Made by a program: the position numbers and the translations under genes. A DNA stretch of 64,000 nt from Roseovarius halotolerans. Its GTDB lineage: Bacteria; Pseudomonadota; Alphaproteobacteria; Rhodobacterales; Rhodobacteraceae. Positions 60,907 through 64,000 of the stretch are shown in pieces (within the stretch, counting starts at the first letter, position 1; each line of letters begins with the position of its first letter). A model generated the notes under the pieces. It saw only the letters and a program-made list of their open reading frames with translations, was not told the origin of the DNA and did not search any database. The DNA lies in the NCBI RefSeq assembly GCF_900172255.1, contig NZ_FWFU01000001.1:372001-436000 (forward strand), read 5' to 3'.

Positions 60907-62949
60907 CTATTTGGTCTGTTCGGGCAGCCATAGGACCAGTTCGGGCACGAAATAGATCAGGACCTGGAACAGCAGGATCACCACCACGAAGGGCAGCACC
61001 CCGTAAACGATGTCGCGCAACGGGACATCCCCGCTCACGCCGCGCAGGACGAACAGCACGATGCCCACGGGCGGGGTGACAAGGCCCAGCTCGATCATCA
61101 CCACCAGCGCAACCCCGAACCAGATCGGATCAAGACCAAGCGCGATGATGATCGGAAAGGTGACCGGCAGCGTCATCAGCATCATCGAGATCGATTCAAC
61201 GAACATGCCCAGAACGACATAGAGCGCCGCAAGTATCAGCACCACGGCCCAAGGGGGCAGGTTCGCGTTGTCGACCGTGCTGACAAGCGAGCGCGGAATC
61301 TGAAGGAAATCGAACCCCCAGCTCATGATCGCCGCACCGACCACGATCAACAGCAGGAAAGACGTGATCCGCGCCGTTTCCAGTGCGGTTTCGTAAAGTA
61401 GGCGCAGGCTGACCATGCGCCGCATCGCGCAGACCAGAAGCGAGGCGATGGCGCCGACCGCGCCGGCCTCGGTGGGGGTTGCGAAGCCGGCGTAGAGCGA
61501 GCCGAGCACGGCAACGATGATGAGGCCGAAGGGCAGCACCGAAAGACTGCCGCGGATCTTCTCGGCAAGGCTGTAATGCATTCCGCGTGGCGTGGCCTCG
61601 GGACGCAGCAGCGACCAGATCAACACGCAGCCCATGAAGCCCGCGCTCAGCAGCAGCCCCGGAATCACGCCCGCCATGAACAACTGCGTGACCGGCACGC
61701 CCACCGTCGTGCCATAGATGATCATCGCGATGCTGGGCGGTATGAGGATGCCAAGCGTGGCGCCTGCCGCGACCACCCCGTAGGTCAGCCGCCGGTCGTA
61801 ACCCCGCTCAATCATTTCGGGGCAGGCGACCTTCCCCATCGTTGCCGCCGTTGCAAGGCTTGAGCCGGAGACGGCGGCAAAGACTGCCGATGCGCCGACG
61901 CTGGCATGGGCCAGGCCGCCCGGCGTGCGGCCGAACCATTTGCCCATTGCGTCGAACATTTCGCGTGTCACGCCGCTGCGGATCAGCAAGGCCCCCATCA
62001 GCACGAACATCGGGACGGCCGTCAGCGTGAACGTGTTGACACTGTTCCACGAGCGTTCCGCCAGCACAGACAATTGCGGTGTGGGCAGCAGGAAAAGAAG
62101 CGTCAGGAGTCCCATGATGCCAAGCGCCAGCGCCACCCGGACACCGATCACCAGCAGCACGAGGATGGTCATGGCAATCAGCGCCCCGACTGCCGCCAAC
62201 CCAAGCCCGTTGGCCAGCCAGTAAATGCCCGAAACCCCGATCAGGGCGGCACCCACCGCCCCGGCCATTCCGGGTCCGTTAATGGCCAGCGCGCTCAGGC
62301 AGATCCAGATCGCGATGCTGGCAGATCCCCAGTCTAGCCGCGTGCCGAGAATCGACGGCGGGCGCGCGCCCAGTATGAACAGCGCGATGGCCAGCCCCGC
62401 CATCAGCAACGCCACGATGATCACCGAGAAAACCCGCTCCGACTTGCGCATGATCTCAAGCAAGAGACCGGCGGCGAATAGCGCGAGTCCGATGCTGACC
62501 GGCAACTCCGGTATCCATTGCGGCGTGGCAAGCAGCCCCCAGTCGCGCGTGTCGTTGACATATTCGGCGTAGTTGAAGAACGCCATCTGCCAGGCGGCGA
62601 AGGCCACCATCGTCAGGCCGAGCCAATCCCCGAAACACAGGAGCCGCCGCGACCAGCGGTCGGGCAGACCTGTCAGCAGCACCTCGACCTGGACGTGATC
62701 GCCCCCGCGCAGTGCCGCTGTCAGTCCCAGAAAGGCGATGGCAACCAGGAGATAGGTCGAGATCTCGGCGCTCCAGATCGTGGGTTCATTGAACAATGAG
62801 CGCGAAAGCACCTCGTAGCCCACGATCCCGGTCATCGCCAGAACACCGATTGCACTGATCACCCCGGTGATCCCGGCAAGCCGATTCAAGGCGTCCTCAT
62901 AGCGGTTTTCCGCATCGGCTCGTGTTGGCGATGAAAATGAATCAGACAC
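60907..62949 (-). CDS. TRAP transporter fused permease (DctQ-DctM)
   Basis: The preferred start is GTG 62949 (SDSFSSPTRADAENRYED follows), because GGGGGAG lies six bases before it; upstream in-frame ATGs lack this. The 680-residue protein has a DctQ part (YEVLSRSLFNEPTIWSAEISTYLLVAIAFLGLTAAL), then additional hydrophobic helices (residues 185-290), and a DctM part (MFDAMGKWFGRTPGGLAHASVGASAVFAAVSGSSLATAATMG, TLGILIPPSIAMIIYG). It is the membrane part of the divergent TRAP importer whose binding protein is encoded on the other strand. Confidence 0.9.
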   Translation of the reverse strand: MSDSFSSPTRADAENRYEDALNRLAGITGVISAIGVLAMTGIVGYEVLSRSLFNEPTIWSAEISTYLLVAIAFLGLTAALRGGDHVQVEVLLTGLPDRWSRRLLCFGDWLGLTMVAFAAWQMAFFNYAEYVNDTRDWGLLATPQWIPELPVSIGLALFAAGLLLEIMRKSERVFSVIIVALLMAGLAIALFILGARPPSILGTRLDWGSASIAIWICLSALAINGPGMAGAVGAALIGVSGIYWLANGLGLAAVGALIAMTILVLLVIGVRVALALGIMGLLTLLFLLPTPQLSVLAERSWNSVNTFTLTAVPMFVLMGALLIRSGVTREMFDAMGKWFGRTPGGLAHASVGASAVFAAVSGSSLATAATMGKVACPEMIERGYDRRLTYGVVAAGATLGILIPPSIAMIIYGTTVGVPVTQLFMAGVIPGLLLSAGFMGCVLIWSLLRPEATPRGMHYSLAEKIRGSLSVLPFGLIIVAVLGSLYAGFATPTEAGAVGAIASLLVCAMRRMVSLRLLYETALETARITSFLLLIVVGAAIMSWGFDFLQIPRSLVSTVDNANLPPWAVVLILAALYVVLGMFVESISMMLMTLPVTFPIIIALGLDPIWFGVALVVMIELGLVTPPVGIVLFVLRGVSGDVPLRDIVYGVLPFVVVILLFQVLIYFVPELVLWLPEQTK

Positions 62950-63035
62950 GCTCCGCTCCCCCTGTCTCGTGCACCGGTCAATCCGGCTTCCCATGCGTTT
63001 TACATCAAGCCCTGAAAGGTTGCAATTATCGTAAT

Positions 63036-63048
63036 ATTGTATGACAAT
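63036..63048. promoter_or_regulatory. Second ATTGTATGA element between the TRAP genes
   Basis: ATTGTATGACAAT contains the inverted arms ATTGT/ACAAT and shares nine bases with the candidate GntR operator at 51802. A neighbouring ATTATCGTAAT (63026-63036) is also symmetric. The element lies in the AT-rich divergent promoter region of the TRAP genes, suggesting control by the same GntR protein. Confidence 0.5.
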
Positions 63049-63102
63049 CCTAATGTCTGCGAGCAAGGTGGTCGCGGACAGCTGATTATTGGGAGGAAGA
63101 AA

Positions 63103-64000
63103 ATGACGCTACTGATGAAAGCGCGCGCCACGACTGGCGCTTTGGGGGTGATGCTTGGTCTGGCCGCCGGGGCATTCGTCGCGCCGGCACAGGCCGAAGA
63201 TCTGACGATGGGCGTGCTGCCCTCGCCCAATTCGCTCTATACGAAGATGATGGAACAGGTGCCCGAGCGGATCAGCCGGGCGACCGGTGGCGCGGTCACG
63301 GTCAGCCTGAACGATTCACTTGTGGGCGGAACCCAGATCACTGCATCCGTGCGCGATGGCCGCGTGCCGATGTCGGGCGCCCTGCATACTTATCTCGCGG
63401 GCGAGGACCCGCGCATGGGGCTTTTCAACCTCCCGGGGCTGATCAACAACATGGCGGAATACGCCTATCTCTGCGAGGCGTTCTGGTGCGGCGATATCGA
63501 GGCCCTCTGGGAAGAACGCTGGAATTCGGTTGTTCTTGCCGAAGGGGCCTGGTGCAGCCAGGCGCTGTTCTCCAAGGAGCCGATCCGCACGCTCGAGGAT
63601 TTCAAAGGCAAGCGCCTGCGGGTCCATAACCCGCAAACCGCCGCATTGATGGAAGCGATCGGTGCGAAACCCGCGCCGCTGCCGCTGTCGGAAGTGCCCC
63701 CCGCCCTTGAACGCGGTGTGATCGACGGGGTGTTCACCTCGACCTGCTACGGCAATGGGCAGGAATACTGGCGCCTTGCACCGAATGTGCAGAATTGGCA
63801 GATCGGGCCGATCACCGGCTGGGTCGTGATCATGAACAAGGACACATGGGACGGGCTGAGCGAGGAGCACCGGAGCGCGATCCAGATCGAGATGGATGCG
63901 CTGGAAAAAGAGGCGCTTTATGACTTCTATTCCAGTGTGCGCGCCGCCGTCGAAGAGATGGAGGCCGAAGGCGTCGAACTCTGGACTGCGCCCGCCTCGG
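63103..64000 (+). CDS. TRAP transporter substrate-binding protein (DctP family), partial
   Basis: ATG 63103 (MTLLMKARATTGALGVMLGLAAGAFVAPAQAE) follows GGGAGGA and has a Sec signal peptide. About 299 residues are present before the right edge of the window. DctP features include TEDFKGKRLRV-like LEDFKGKRLRVHNPQTAALMEAIGAKPAPLPLSEVPPALERGVIDGVF, with the ligand-carboxylate-binding Arg. A Cys-containing stretch (YLCEAFWCGDIEALW) is unusual. It pairs with the divergent fused DctQM protein. Confidence 0.92.
   Translation, partial: MTLLMKARATTGALGVMLGLAAGAFVAPAQAEDLTMGVLPSPNSLYTKMMEQVPERISRATGGAVTVSLNDSLVGGTQITASVRDGRVPMSGALHTYLAGEDPRMGLFNLPGLINNMAEYAYLCEAFWCGDIEALWEERWNSVVLAEGAWCSQALFSKEPIRTLEDFKGKRLRVHNPQTAALMEAIGAKPAPLPLSEVPPALERGVIDGVFTSTCYGNGQEYWRLAPNVQNWQIGPITGWVVIMNKDTWDGLSEEHRSAIQIEMDALEKEALYDFYSSVRAAVEEMEAEGVELWTAPAS

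Overview
The window looks like a chromosomal segment of a marine alphaproteobacterium of the Rhodobacteraceae (Roseobacter group). This is inferred from high G+C coding sequence, an fds-type NAD-linked formate dehydrogenase operon, a VPLPA-CTERM surface protein, several TRAP and ABC uptake systems for small organic solutes, an archaeal/roseobacter-type two-subunit sulfopyruvate decarboxylase and an SqdB sulfosugar synthase. No rRNA, tRNA, CRISPR array, insertion sequence or prophage was recognised.

Layout. 1-5.8 kb (minus strand): a glycine-betaine type ABC system (permease cut by the window edge, ATPase with CBS region) and a complete polyamine-type ABC system whose binding-protein gene comes first and is followed by an intercistronic hairpin. 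6.2-8.8 kb (plus): comD-comE-like sulfopyruvate decarboxylase and an orphan sigma-54 response regulator with an altered GAFTGA loop. 9.2-18 kb: an OFA-family (oxalate/formate) MFS carrier, a LysR regulator and the fdsG-B-A-fdhD-fdsD formate dehydrogenase operon. 18-21.1 kb (minus): a TRAP transporter with GTAC-type dyads in its leader. 21.3-21.75 kb: a Gdx/SugE small multidrug-resistance-type exporter under a guanidine-II (mini-ykkC) riboswitch. 22-23.1 kb: a lower-G+C gene with a C-terminal TIR-like domain, a probable anti-phage NADase. 23.7-26.9 kb: a secreted Gly/Ala-rich protein, a VPLPA-CTERM protein and a capsule-type glycosyltransferase.

27.1-29.8 kb: a tartrate/D-malate dehydrogenase, a rearrangement scar where the 3' parts of an aldehyde dehydrogenase gene and of an FMN-oxidoreductase gene meet head to head, and an XRE regulator. 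29.9-37.5 kb (plus): a CocE/S15 hydrolase and a full dipeptide-type ABC importer. 37.5-50.8 kb: a surface-glycan cluster (nucleotide-sugar epimerase, SqdB, methyltransferases, a two-domain glycosyltransferase, a Stf0/NodH-like sulfotransferase, an ABC exporter, a GT2 enzyme and an LptE-like lipoprotein). The combination suggests a sulfonated and/or sulfated polysaccharide.

51-64 kb: a GntR-regulated catabolic island: SDR, 3-hydroxyisobutyrate-dehydrogenase-like enzyme, MmgE/PrpD protein, branched-chain-amino-acid-type ABC importer (with a fused permease-ATPase), carboxymuconolactone-decarboxylase-like protein, lactonase-like metallo-beta-lactamase-fold protein, then a divergent TRAP system cut by the right edge. 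A shared ATTGTATGA element in front of the SDR gene and between the TRAP genes ties the two parts together. The substrate is unknown; this island and the sulfo-glycan cluster are the best candidates for undescribed biology.
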